Origin: Companilactobacillus metriopterae
GTDB lineage: Bacteria > Bacillota > Bacilli > Lactobacillales > Lactobacillaceae
Direction: 5' to 3'
DNA: 64,000 bases
NCBI RefSeq assembly: GCF_004117915.1
Contig: NZ_RSTD01000003.1
Span: 155,922 to 219,921 of the forward strand
Shown here: positions 54,612 to 62,813 of the stretch, piece by piece
How the letters are laid out: each line of letters begins with the position of its first letter
Numbering within the stretch: the first letter of the stretch is position 1
Position numbers and translations under genes: made by a program
The notes under the pieces: generated by a model
Told to the model about the DNA's origin: nothing
What the model saw: the letters and a program-made list of their open reading frames with translations, nothing else
The model's database searches: none

Positions 54612-55364
54612 ATGGTTTCAATAAGACATCGTATGATAAAAGGAATACCTACTTTAGAATTAACTGAAGAAGGTCAAGAAAATGCAGTTTTACCAATTAT
54701 ATTTTTCTATCATGGTTGGCAATCGGAGAAAGAACTTGTTTTGACTCAAGGTCGTAAACTTGTCAAAAAAGGATTCAGAGTTATCTTACCTGATTCCAAA
54801 AATCATGGAGAAAGAAAATATCAAGTGAACGCCATCCCTTCATTGACATTTTGGGACACGATTCAGGCCAATATTGCAGAATTTGGAATGTTAGAACAAT
54901 TTTATCAAGATCGTGATCTGATAAAAGAAGGTCAAATAGGCGTTGGTGGCTATTCTATGGGAGCGATGACTACTGGAGCATTATTGACTCATCATCCAGA
55001 AATTAAAGCTGCAACAATTATCATGGGAACTCCAAGTCTTATTTCATATGCAAAATTAGTTCGAGATCATGCTAAGAGAAATAATATTTATGTTCCCAAT
55101 GATTTAGAAGATTTAACTAGTTGGATAAAACATTATGATTTGGATACCAACATAGAAACATTAAAAAATCGACCACTGCTATTCTGGCACGGAACTGAAG
55201 ACGAAAGAATTCCATATAGTCAGTCGTGGGATTTTTATCAGAAGTATAAAGATAATCCAAATGCATCTCAAACAGCTTTTATAACAGGTTATAAAGCTGG
55301 ACACTTGGTGGAAACTAGGTTAATGGACAAGATAGCTAATTTTTTTGAATATTATGTCCAATAA
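54612..55364 (+). CDS. YitV-like alpha/beta hydrolase
   Basis: A 250-residue hydrolase: FFYHGWQSEKE (oxyanion region), nucleophile elbow GGYSMGAMT, acid in FWHGTEDERIPY and the final His in KAGHLVE. It matches the BAAT/YitV class of cytoplasmic esterases. The frame is open from 54564, but residues before 54612 look non-homologous, and GGGG before 54612 supports the shorter form with the usual 250-residue length. Confidence 0.82.
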   Translation: MVSIRHRMIKGIPTLELTEEGQENAVLPIIFFYHGWQSEKELVLTQGRKLVKKGFRVILPDSKNHGERKYQVNAIPSLTFWDTIQANIAEFGMLEQFYQDRDLIKEGQIGVGGYSMGAMTTGALLTHHPEIKAATIIMGTPSLISYAKLVRDHAKRNNIYVPNDLEDLTSWIKHYDLDTNIETLKNRPLLFWHGTEDERIPYSQSWDFYQKYKDNPNASQTAFITGYKAGHLVETRLMDKIANFFEYYVQ

Positions 55365-55397
55365 AAAAGGTCAGTCGTAATCGACTGACCTTTTTAT
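55363..55397. terminator. Bidirectional terminator
   Basis: GGTCAGTCG (55369-55377) pairs with CGACTGACC (55382-55390), flanked by A6 and T5. Confidence 0.9.
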
Positions 55398-56863
55398 ATT
55401 GATTGATAATCTAATTTTTTAAGTGCAAACTTCTGAATCTTTCCACTAGCAGTTTTTGGCATCTGACGAATCACTCTAAATTCTACTGGAACTTTATAGT
55501 GAGCAAGGTGTTTTTTGCCAAATTCAATTAGATCTTCTCGATTGAGATCAGCACCTAATTTTACTACCATATAAGCAACAGGTACTTCACCCCAATTGCT
55601 ATTGGGTATCGAAGTTATAGCAATTTCTTTAATATAATCTAAACCTTGATAGACATCTTCTATTTCGTTAGGGTAGATGTTTTCTCCACCGGAAACGAAC
55701 ATATCATCTAAACGACCCTTTATGTATAGGAAGTTTTCTCTATCAATGTAGCCTAGGTCACCGGTTTTAAAATATCCATCAGAAGTTATTTTTGATTTGT
55801 ATTTCTCTTCGTTATTAAGATAACCTGGGCTTACATTTTTGGCTTTGACCAGAATTTCTCCAACATCTTCATTATTAGGGTTTTCAATTTTTAATTGAAC
55901 TGGAAATAGTGGTTTACCAGAAGATCCAATTTTTCTTCTGGCATCTTCGTTGTTTAAAGCCACAATGTTTGAAGAGGTCTCGGTCATTCCAAATGATTGT
56001 AAGACATGGATCTTCAAGGATTCACATCTTAAAAGTGTAAGTTCATCGATAGGACCTCCGCCTAGAAAGACAAATCGGAAGTTATCGTTGAATGATTGCT
56101 GGGGTTCAAGATTATTTAATAATCTTTTTAACATGGTGGGAACTAGCGAGACAATCGTAATAGGTGTTTCAATTAATATTCTATTTACTTTATCTTCACG
56201 GAATTTATCAACAAGATAAACGGAAAATCCAAGAATTAGAGATCTCATAATGATAGAAAAACCTGAAATATGAAAAATAGGAACTGTTAGAAGCCATAAA
56301 TCATCGCTGTTGATATCCATATTTATATCAGTACCAATGGTAGAATAAAAATGATTTTGATATGTTTGTAAAACACCCTTAGGTTTACCCGTTGTACCGG
56401 AAGTATACATAATAGATGTTACTTCATCATCTTCGAATTCTTCTACCGGACTGTAATCTGGAGAAATATCTGAGAACAAAATATCTGATAACGGGATAGC
56501 AGGGCAGCTTTTGATTTTGTCAGTATCCTCTACGCGCAAAAAATTATCGATTAGGCAAAATTTGATCTTAGAATCTTCAATTTGATAATTCAACTCAGGT
56601 TCTGATAATCTGGTGTTTAGAAAAACAATCTTTGCTCCAACTTGTTGAAGTGCTAAGATCGCAATATACCCATTGAATGAGTTTGCAATAAAGACACCGA
56701 TGTAATCACCCTTACGAACGCCTTTGTAATATAGTTTGCTCGCAAACTTTTGAACAGTGCGATTTAGTTCGTTGAACGTGAAATCTACATTATCAGATAT
56801 TAATGCTCGTTTATTGGGGGATGTTTTAACTCTCTTTAACAACCAGTTTTCCAATTTTACCAC
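55394..56863 (-). CDS. menE: o-Succinylbenzoate-CoA ligase
   Basis: A 489-residue adenylating enzyme of menaquinone synthesis that activates o-succinylbenzoate with CoA and ATP. It has the P-loop SIMYTSGTTGKPKG, the A5 motif FGMTETSS, YFKTGDLGYID, and the C-terminal Lys in KTASGKIQKF. It starts 9 bases after menB on the same strand. MenF, MenD, MenH and MenC are not in the window. Confidence 0.92.
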   Translation of the reverse strand: MVKLENWLLKRVKTSPNKRALISDNVDFTFNELNRTVQKFASKLYYKGVRKGDYIGVFIANSFNGYIAILALQQVGAKIVFLNTRLSEPELNYQIEDSKIKFCLIDNFLRVEDTDKIKSCPAIPLSDILFSDISPDYSPVEEFEDDEVTSIMYTSGTTGKPKGVLQTYQNHFYSTIGTDINMDINSDDLWLLTVPIFHISGFSIIMRSLILGFSVYLVDKFREDKVNRILIETPITIVSLVPTMLKRLLNNLEPQQSFNDNFRFVFLGGGPIDELTLLRCESLKIHVLQSFGMTETSSNIVALNNEDARRKIGSSGKPLFPVQLKIENPNNEDVGEILVKAKNVSPGYLNNEEKYKSKITSDGYFKTGDLGYIDRENFLYIKGRLDDMFVSGGENIYPNEIEDVYQGLDYIKEIAITSIPNSNWGEVPVAYMVVKLGADLNREDLIEFGKKHLAHYKVPVEFRVIRQMPKTASGKIQKFALKKLDYQSI

Positions 56864-56872
56864 CTCGATATT

Positions 56873-57688
56873 TTAAGGAAACTTAGGGAATTGATCGAAA
56901 TCAGGATCACGCTTTTCTAAAAATGCATCTCGTCCTTCTTTTCCTTCGTCACTTGTGTAGAATAACATTGTAGAGTCACCGGCAAGTTGTTGTAAACCTG
57001 CAATACCATCAGTATCGGCATTCATGGCGGCTTTTATGAATCGAATTGCAGTTGGTGATTTCTTGAGTATCTTTTCACACCATGCAATTGTTTCTTTTTC
57101 GACATCTTCCAAAGGAACTACTTTGTTGATCCAACCCATTTGCAGAGCTTCTTCTGCAGAGTAAGGATCGCACAAGAACCAGACTTCTTTGGCACGCTTA
57201 TGCCCAATAACTCTGGCTAGATAAGCAGAACCATATCCAGCGTCAAAACTTCCTACTTTGGGACCAGTTTGCATAAATTTGGCATTATCTGCAGCAATTG
57301 TTAGGTCACAGACTAGTTGTAAGATGTTCCCACCACCAACTGACCAACCTTTGACCATGGCAATAACTGGCTTAGGTATTACTCTAATAAGTCTTTGCAA
57401 GTCTAGTACATTCAGTCGAGCAATATGATCCGGTCCTACGTAACCACCGTTACCACGGATACTCTGATCACCACCTGAAGAAAATGCAAGATCTCCTTGG
57501 CCTGTTAAAATAATAACACCAATAGACGCATCATCACGACAGTAAGAAAATGCTTCAATCATTTCTTGAATTGTTACTGGTGTAAAGGCATTTCTTTTCT
57601 CGGGTCTATTAATAGTAATTTTTGCAATTTTATTGTTTCTTTCAAAAAGAATCTCACTGTATTCTTTTATTGTTTTCCATTCAGTCAT
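56873..57688 (-). CDS. menB: 1,4-Dihydroxy-2-naphthoyl-CoA synthase
   Basis: A 271-residue crotonase-fold enzyme that closes the second ring of the naphthoquinone. It has the family's SGGDQSIRG motif (around residue 72-80), GWSVGGGN oxyanion region, and [15 protein letters not shown]. It is followed by menE. GGAGGA lies 8 bases before the ATG on the minus strand, overlapping the SD of the divergent thioesterase gene. Confidence 0.95.
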   Translation of the reverse strand: MTEWKTIKEYSEILFERNNKIAKITINRPEKRNAFTPVTIQEMIEAFSYCRDDASIGVIILTGQGDLAFSSGGDQSIRGNGGYVGPDHIARLNVLDLQRLIRVIPKPVIAMVKGWSVGGGNILQLVCDLTIAADNAKFMQTGPKVGSFDAGYGSAYLARVIGHKRAKEVWFLCDPYSAEEALQMGWINKVVPLEDVEKETIAWCEKILKKSPTAIRFIKAAMNADTDGIAGLQQLAGDSTMLFYTSDEGKEGRDAFLEKRDPDFDQFPKFP

Positions 57689-57695
57689 AAAAAAT

Positions 57696-57704
57696 CCTCC
57701 GAGG
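57696..57704. promoter_or_regulatory. Overlapping opposite ribosome binding sites
   Basis: CCTC-C-GAGG. Read on the minus strand its left side gives the GGAGGA of menB; read on the plus strand its right side gives the GAGG of the thioesterase. The two starts are only 24 bases apart. Confidence 0.7.
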
Positions 57705-57712
57705 TATATTAT

Positions 57713-58081
57713 ATGAACATTTTACAAAATTTAGGCATAGAAGTAATTAGTCAATCTAAAAAAGAAGTAATATTAGAGATTAAAATTTCTGATAAACATT
57801 TGCAACCATATGGAATAATGCACGGTGGTATGAATACTATTTTAGCTGAAACAGCTGCTAGTATTGGTGCAAATTTGAATATGGAAGATGGATTTGTCGG
57901 TGTTGGAGTAGACGTAAATACTCATCACTTGCAACCTGTTAAGTCAGGTATTTTACAAACTGTTGCTTCACCTATAAGGATAGGTAATAATACACAGGTT
58001 TGGCAAGTAATAACTCATAAAAAAAATAGCACTGAAAATACAAGCTTCAGCACTATTACTATACAAAAAATTAAACGTTAG
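57713..58081 (+). CDS. Hotdog-fold thioesterase, MenI-like
   Basis: A 122-residue PaaI/MenI-type thioesterase: [19 protein letters not shown] carries the hotdog active-site helix with the catalytic Glu. Next to menB-menE it is a good candidate for 1,4-dihydroxy-2-naphthoyl-CoA hydrolase. The start at 57713 has GAGG at 57701-57704; the longer frame is antisense to menB. The 3' end overlaps the convergent DUF308 gene by 4 bases. Confidence 0.82.
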   Translation: MNILQNLGIEVISQSKKEVILEIKISDKHLQPYGIMHGGMNTILAETAASIGANLNMEDGFVGVGVDVNTHHLQPVKSGILQTVASPIRIGNNTQVWQVITHKKNSTENTSFSTITIQKIKR

Positions 58082-58599
58082 TTTCTATATAATCTTGAAT
58101 TTATAAATTCAAAAACAGCTAGAACAATCAAGATTACACCAACTAGTTGATAAATTAGAACTAAAGTTCTAGATGGTTCTAGTATGAAGACGACACCTGC
58201 AACAACCATCAATGCTGAGTAAAAGTAATCAAGCCAAGGAGTTACATTCACGTATTTACGTGTATCATGGGAGTCTCTGAATTGATTGATTCCATTTATT
58301 ATTAGGATAATACCCAGTAGAGGTGGAACAAGCTTTATTAAAATTTTTGCAACTGCAAGAATTACAAGTGCAATAATAATAGCTCCAATACCTAAGCCGA
58401 TGGAGAGGTTGTTTTCTCCAGTGGCTTTTTTTATTGTCAAACCATCTATGATAGAAAGAATACCGTAGATAGCAATATAACTAGAAACAAGGTAAATTAT
58501 TACATTTACACTTGCGGTTGGTTTTATAACTATAATTATTCCTGATATCAATAGGAACAAAAAGCGTAACCAACGATAAAGTTGAAACTGTTTGACCAT
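58078..58599 (-). CDS. HdeD/DUF308-family membrane protein
   Basis: A 173-residue protein with about six membrane helices arranged as three internal pairs, matching the HdeD/DUF308 repeat pattern. Family members are linked to acid stress in enterobacteria; the role in lactobacilli is unknown. The ATG at 58599 is supported by GGGTGTG upstream. It overlaps the thioesterase gene end-to-end. Confidence 0.78.
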   Translation of the reverse strand: MVKQFQLYRWLRFLFLLISGIIIVIKPTASVNVIIYLVSSYIAIYGILSIIDGLTIKKATGENNLSIGLGIGAIIIALVILAVAKILIKLVPPLLGIILIINGINQFRDSHDTRKYVNVTPWLDYFYSALMVVAGVVFILEPSRTLVLIYQLVGVILIVLAVFEFINSRLYRN

Positions 58600-58745
58600 T
58601 TTTTCACACCCTATATTAGTTTGTATATCTATCATATCAGAATTTTGATTGAAAAATATAGTTTATTTATTATTTTTTTCACATTCACAATCTAACTCAA
58701 AAAGTTTTTACTGTAATTGTTTTACAAATTAAATTTTTGAGATTG

Positions 58746-58759
58746 TGAAAACGTTGTGA
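58746..58759. promoter_or_regulatory. cre site (CcpA) before pyruvate oxidase
   Basis: TGAAAACGTTGTGA matches TGWNANCGNTNWCA except at the thirteenth base. It lies 43 bases before the start codon. Confidence 0.6.
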
Positions 58760-58802
58760 TATCATTAATACTGATTTGAAAGTATTTTTAGGAGGAATAA
58801 TT

Positions 58803-60536
58803 ATGAAAGTTCGTGCATCTGACAAAATGGTAGATGTTATGTCAAAATGGGGAATCGATAATGTTTTCGGTATCCCTGGAGATTCTGTTGATACTACTAT
58901 TGATGCCTTATATAGAGCAAAAGATAAGATTAAATTTACACATGTTTTACATGAAGAGGTAGCTGCTTTAGCTGCATCATCTCATGGAAAACTAACAGGG
59001 GAAATCGGTGTTTGTTTGTCAATTGGTGGTCCAGGTGCTATCCATTTGCTAAACGGATTGTATGATGCCAAGATGGATCATGCACCAGTTTTGGCAATTT
59101 TGGGACAAGTTCCATCTCCAACAATGAATACAGACTACTTCCAAGAAGTAGATACACATGTATTGTTTGAAGATGTTGCAGTATACAACAAGCAAGTTAT
59201 GAATCCTCAAACATTACCACAAGTAGTAGATGAAGCTATTCGCACAGCTATCTCTAAGAAGGGTGTAGCTGTTCTTACTATTCCTGATGATGTTCCAGAT
59301 CATATGATTACTGATGGTTTCCAACCTAACGTTGATAATTTCAAAGAAGAAGAATATGTAGTTAGTGACAATGATATCGCTGCTGCACTTAAGTTAATGG
59401 AAAACCATTCTAATCCGCTAGTTCTTTCTGGACGTGGTGTCGAAGATGCCAAACCTGAACTACTAGAATTTATCGAAAAATACAAATTACCTATCATTCA
59501 AACAATGCCTGCCAAAGGTACTGTTGATGATTCTCATCCATACAACTTGGGTCAAGTTGGTAAATTAGGTACAAAACCAGCATATGAAATGATGCAAAAA
59601 GCTGACTTACTAATTATGCTAGGTACAAACTACCCATTTAGTGCATACCTAAACCACAAGATAGACGCTATTCAAGTTGACACAGATGCTGACAAACTAG
59701 GAAAACGTCACAAGGTTAATGTTGCCATTCAAGGTGATATTAAGACTGTTCTTTCACGTATGAATGAGATGGGAAATCCTGTTTCAGAACGTCCATACTT
59801 AGATACAGCTGTTAAGCGTATGGCTACATGGCGTGGATGGATGAACGATGTATACTCAAAAGATCATAAAGCAGGAGTTCTTCCTTCAAAAATGTTCCAT
59901 ACTGTGAGTGAGCAAGCTGAAGATAATGCAGTTTGGTCAATTGATGTTGGTACATCTACTTCATTTGGAGCAAGATTTATTGATGTAAAACCAACTCAAA
60001 AATATACAATTTCTTCATGGTTGGGAACAATGGGATGTTCACTTCCAGGAGCTATCGCATCTAAGATGGCTATGCCAGAACGTCCAGTATATGGATTCAT
60101 GGGTGACGGTGCGTTCTCTATGGTAATGCAAGATTTTGCTACTGCTGTAAGATACGATTTGCCAATGGTATTGATAGTTCTAAACAACAAACTACTAGCA
60201 TTTATTCAATACGAACAACAATCAGCAGGTCAACAAAACTATGCAGTTTCACTACCAGATATTGATTTTGCTAAGTTTGCAGAAGCATGTGGTGGTATCG
60301 GTGAAAGAATTACTACTGATGAAGAATTTGAAGCTGCAATAAAGAAATACAGAAATCCTAAGAAACCAGTTCTACTAGACGTAGCTACTGTTGATGAAGC
60401 TCCACTTCCAGGACAAATTGTTATGGAAGAAGCTCTAGGATATACAAAATTCGGTCTAGGATACGTAGCAGATAAAAAGAAATTGCCACAACTTCCTCCA
60501 GTAAAAGAAATGATGAGATCTTTCTTGAAGATATAA
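58803..60536 (+). CDS. pox: Pyruvate oxidase
   Basis: A 577-residue ThDP/FAD enzyme converting pyruvate, phosphate and oxygen to acetyl phosphate, carbon dioxide and hydrogen peroxide. It has the N-terminal GIPGDSVD and HEEVAA (catalytic Glu), a central FAD-binding domain, and the ThDP motif GDGAFSMVMQDFATAVRYDLPMVLIVLNN split by MVM. Length is typical. AGGAGGA precedes the ATG. A cre site suggests induction when sugar runs low. Other ThDP decarboxylases are possible but less likely. Confidence 0.93.
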   Translation: MKVRASDKMVDVMSKWGIDNVFGIPGDSVDTTIDALYRAKDKIKFTHVLHEEVAALAASSHGKLTGEIGVCLSIGGPGAIHLLNGLYDAKMDHAPVLAILGQVPSPTMNTDYFQEVDTHVLFEDVAVYNKQVMNPQTLPQVVDEAIRTAISKKGVAVLTIPDDVPDHMITDGFQPNVDNFKEEEYVVSDNDIAAALKLMENHSNPLVLSGRGVEDAKPELLEFIEKYKLPIIQTMPAKGTVDDSHPYNLGQVGKLGTKPAYEMMQKADLLIMLGTNYPFSAYLNHKIDAIQVDTDADKLGKRHKVNVAIQGDIKTVLSRMNEMGNPVSERPYLDTAVKRMATWRGWMNDVYSKDHKAGVLPSKMFHTVSEQAEDNAVWSIDVGTSTSFGARFIDVKPTQKYTISSWLGTMGCSLPGAIASKMAMPERPVYGFMGDGAFSMVMQDFATAVRYDLPMVLIVLNNKLLAFIQYEQQSAGQQNYAVSLPDIDFAKFAEACGGIGERITTDEEFEAAIKKYRNPKKPVLLDVATVDEAPLPGQIVMEEALGYTKFGLGYVADKKKLPQLPPVKEMMRSFLKI

Positions 60537-60567
60537 AAAAAGAGACTACTTGGTAGTCTTTTTTTTA
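60533..60567 (+). terminator. Terminator
   Basis: GACTAC (60544-60549), TTG, GTAGTC (60553-60558), then T8. Confidence 0.82.
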
Positions 60568-60641
60568 TATCTTCAAATGATTTATTAAGTAAATTCTGTT
60601 ATTATTAGAAGTAATTTAATAAAAGAGGAGATACATTAACT

Positions 60642-62072
60642 ATGGGGGATTTTTTTAAACGTATTTTTAGAAAAGAAGATCCTACTAGATATGAAGATAA
60701 AGATTCAAATCTAGAGAGGGTACTTACCGTTAAAGATTTCTTATCACTTGGGGTTGGTACAATTGTTTCAACATCTATCTTTACATTACCAGGAGTAGTG
60801 GCTGCAAAACACGCAGGACCTGCAGTTATTTTTTCATTTTTGATTGCCGCAGTTGTTGCTGGGTTAGTAGCCTTTGCCTATGCTGAAATGGCTTCATCTA
60901 TGCCATTTGCAGGATCTGCTTATTCTTGGATTAACGTAATATTTGGGGAAGTATTCGGTTGGATAGCTGGATGGGCTCTACTGGCGGAATACTTTATTGC
61001 GTTAGCCTTTGTTGCATCTGGACTCTCGGCTAATTTACGAGGATTATTAGCTCCAATGGGTATAGGACTACCTAATTATTTGTCCAATGCTATTGGTGTT
61101 AATGGTGGTTTCGTTGATATTGTGGCAATTTTGGTTATAGCCTTAGTTGCTTTTCTACTATCATATGGAGTTAGTGAGGCTGCTCGAGTTGAAAATATTT
61201 TGGTAGTTATGAAAGTTGTAGCAATTTTAGTATTTATCGTTGTTGGTGCAACAGCTATCAAAGTTAAAAACTATATTCCTTTGGTTCCTGCTTATCACGT
61301 AAATAGTGATGGTACAACATTTGGTGGCTGGCAAGGAATATACGCTGGTGTTTCAATGATATTCTTGTCATATATTGGATTTGATTCAATTGCTGCTAAC
61401 TCTGCAGAAGCAAAGAATCCTGAAAAAACTATGCCTCGTGGAATTCTTGGATCACTAGTTATTGCTGCAACATTGTTTGTCGCAGTGGCGTTAGTACTTG
61501 TAGGAATGTTCCACTATACTTCATATGCCAATAATGCTGAACCAGTAGGTTGGGCATTGCGTCATGCAGGACACCCAATTGTAGCTAGTGTTGTTCAAGC
61601 GGTAGCGGTATTAGGGATGTTCACAGCTTTGATTGGTATGATGATGGCAGGATCAAGATTACTTTATTCATTTGGTCGTGATGGAATGTTACCTAAGTCT
61701 CTAGGTAAGTTAAATAGACGTAATCTACCTAATAATGCTCTTTGGACTATTGCCATAGTTGCTATTGTAATAGGAGCTTTTTGTCCATTTGCATTCTTAG
61801 CACAGCTAATATCAGCTGGAACGCTTATTGCATTTATGTTTGTTTCATTGGGTATCTACCCATTGCGTAGACGTGAAGGGGTAGACTTGGCAGAACCTGG
61901 ATTTAAAATGCCATTTTACCCAGTTATGCCATTCCTAGCATTTTTAGGATCATTGTTGGTATTCTGGGGATTAGATAATGAAGCAAAATTATATGCTTTA
62001 TGCTGGTTTATAATAGGGCTTGTGGTTTATTTCTCATTTGGAATAAAGCATAAAGATGCTGAAAAGCAATGA
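60642..62072 (+). CDS. Amino-acid permease, APC family
   Basis: A 476-residue, 12-helix transporter of the cationic-amino-acid (CAT/YfnA) branch: VGTIVSTSIFTLPGVVA in helix 1, FAYAEMASSMPFAGSAYSW, and SYIGFDSIAANSAEAKNPE in the helix 6-8 region. It probably imports an amino acid with protons; the exact substrate is not readable. AGAGGAG precedes the ATG. Confidence 0.92.
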   Translation: MGDFFKRIFRKEDPTRYEDKDSNLERVLTVKDFLSLGVGTIVSTSIFTLPGVVAAKHAGPAVIFSFLIAAVVAGLVAFAYAEMASSMPFAGSAYSWINVIFGEVFGWIAGWALLAEYFIALAFVASGLSANLRGLLAPMGIGLPNYLSNAIGVNGGFVDIVAILVIALVAFLLSYGVSEAARVENILVVMKVVAILVFIVVGATAIKVKNYIPLVPAYHVNSDGTTFGGWQGIYAGVSMIFLSYIGFDSIAANSAEAKNPEKTMPRGILGSLVIAATLFVAVALVLVGMFHYTSYANNAEPVGWALRHAGHPIVASVVQAVAVLGMFTALIGMMMAGSRLLYSFGRDGMLPKSLGKLNRRNLPNNALWTIAIVAIVIGAFCPFAFLAQLISAGTLIAFMFVSLGIYPLRRREGVDLAEPGFKMPFYPVMPFLAFLGSLLVFWGLDNEAKLYALCWFIIGLVVYFSFGIKHKDAEKQ

Positions 62073-62105
62073 CATTAATCAATTAATATAAAAAACATTT
62101 TAAAT

Positions 62106-62125
62106 ATGTAACAATTAAGTTACAT
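62106..62125. promoter_or_regulatory. Inverted repeat TGTAAC...GTTACA, copy 1
   Basis: ATGTAAC-AATTAA-GTTACAT, 95 bases before the first mini-peptide gene. A close relative lies at 62660-62676 upstream of the S-layer-type gene. Confidence 0.5.
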
Positions 62126-62220
62126 GTTGGTGAAATTAGAAAAAAATGTTACCATTTGTGATAATCTTAAGTTACGTTAGGGAAACATCTTAACGAATAA
62201 ATTTTAGAGGAGTTTATACT

Positions 62221-62307
62221 ATGTTTTCATTTCTTTTAGGTACACTATCAAACACATTAAGCTACGGAGTAGATTTCGTTAAAGGAATCTTTGGTGGTTT
62301 GTTCTAA
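62221..62307 (+). CDS. Mini-peptide 1, 28 residues
   Basis: A 28-codon gene with AGAGGAG 8 bases upstream, and its own strong terminator. The peptide is hydrophobic and Gly/Phe-rich with net charge near zero; its core SNTLSYGVDFVKGIFGGLF reappears with few changes in the next small gene. There is no leader, so it would be made in mature form, as in leaderless bacteriocins or phenol-soluble modulins. The pattern is loosely like the C-terminus of PSM-beta peptides (NGV..LGKLFGF); that is a resemblance by eye only. Confidence 0.75.
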   Translation: MFSFLLGTLSNTLSYGVDFVKGIFGGLF

Positions 62308-62317
62308 TTAATAGTTA

Positions 62318-62366
62318 TAAAAAAAGAGGTACTATCTAACCAGTAGATAGTACCTCTTTTTTATAT
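62318..62366 (+). terminator. Terminator after mini-peptide 1
   Basis: GAGGTACTATCTA (62326-62338) pairs with TAGATAGTACCTC (62344-62356), plus AAA/TTT extension and a T run. Confidence 0.92.
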
Positions 62367-62445
62367 TTAAGTTTGTAAAAAGATATGATAAAATGTGTAA
62401 ATGCAATATATTTTTGCAAATATATAAATTGGAGGATATATAAAT

Positions 62446-62544
62446 ATGTTTACAATTTTTAACCTAAACCCATTTATCGGTGGTACTGTTAGCAATGTTC
62501 TAAGTTATGGTGTAGATTTCGTAACTGGAATTTTTGGTAAATAA
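62446..62544 (+). CDS. Mini-peptide 2, 32 residues
   Basis: A 32-codon gene homologous to mini-peptide 1: SNVLSYGVDFVTGIFG near the C-terminus is the shared core, with a different N-terminus containing FNLNPFIGG. GGAGG lies 10 bases upstream, and an own terminator follows. Conservation of the C-terminal core with a diverged N-terminus, and the separate transcription units, argue for a real duplicated gene pair. The function is unknown. Confidence 0.75.
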   Translation: MFTIFNLNPFIGGTVSNVLSYGVDFVTGIFGK

Positions 62545-62565
62545 TTTTAATTGATTAATTAAAAT

Positions 62566-62602
62566 TTTGAGAGGTGCAGCTTATGCTGTACCTCTTTTTT
62601 TG
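62566..62602 (+). terminator. Terminator after mini-peptide 2
   Basis: GAGGTGCAGC (62571-62580), TTAT, GCTGTACCTC (62585-62594) with one wobble pair, then T7. Confidence 0.9.
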
Positions 62603-62659
62603 TTGATTCACTTAATAGTAAACTGAAATTTGTCAATCAAAATGCCTATATTACGGCCT

Positions 62660-62676
62660 TGTAACAGAAAGTTACA
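62660..62676. promoter_or_regulatory. Inverted repeat TGTAAC...GTTACA, copy 2
   Basis: TGTAAC-AGAAA-GTTACA, 138 bases before the S-layer-type gene. It matches copy 1 at 62106-62125 in arm sequence with a 5- rather than 6-base spacer. Confidence 0.5.
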
Positions 62677-62813
62677 GGTTAATTAAGATATATTTCAATA
62701 TAACGACATCTATATATTTTTTATTCTCACCATTGTATTCTAAGAGTATATTAATTAATCACTTAACTTTGATTAAATTAATAACTAAATAAAAATCTCT
62801 GGGGGATTTTCAC

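Noticed and set aside
62373..62401. Promoter of mini-peptide 2 (TTGTAA and an AT-rich -10)
   Set aside because: No -10 hexamer at an acceptable distance; not called, although some promoter must exist after the strong terminator.
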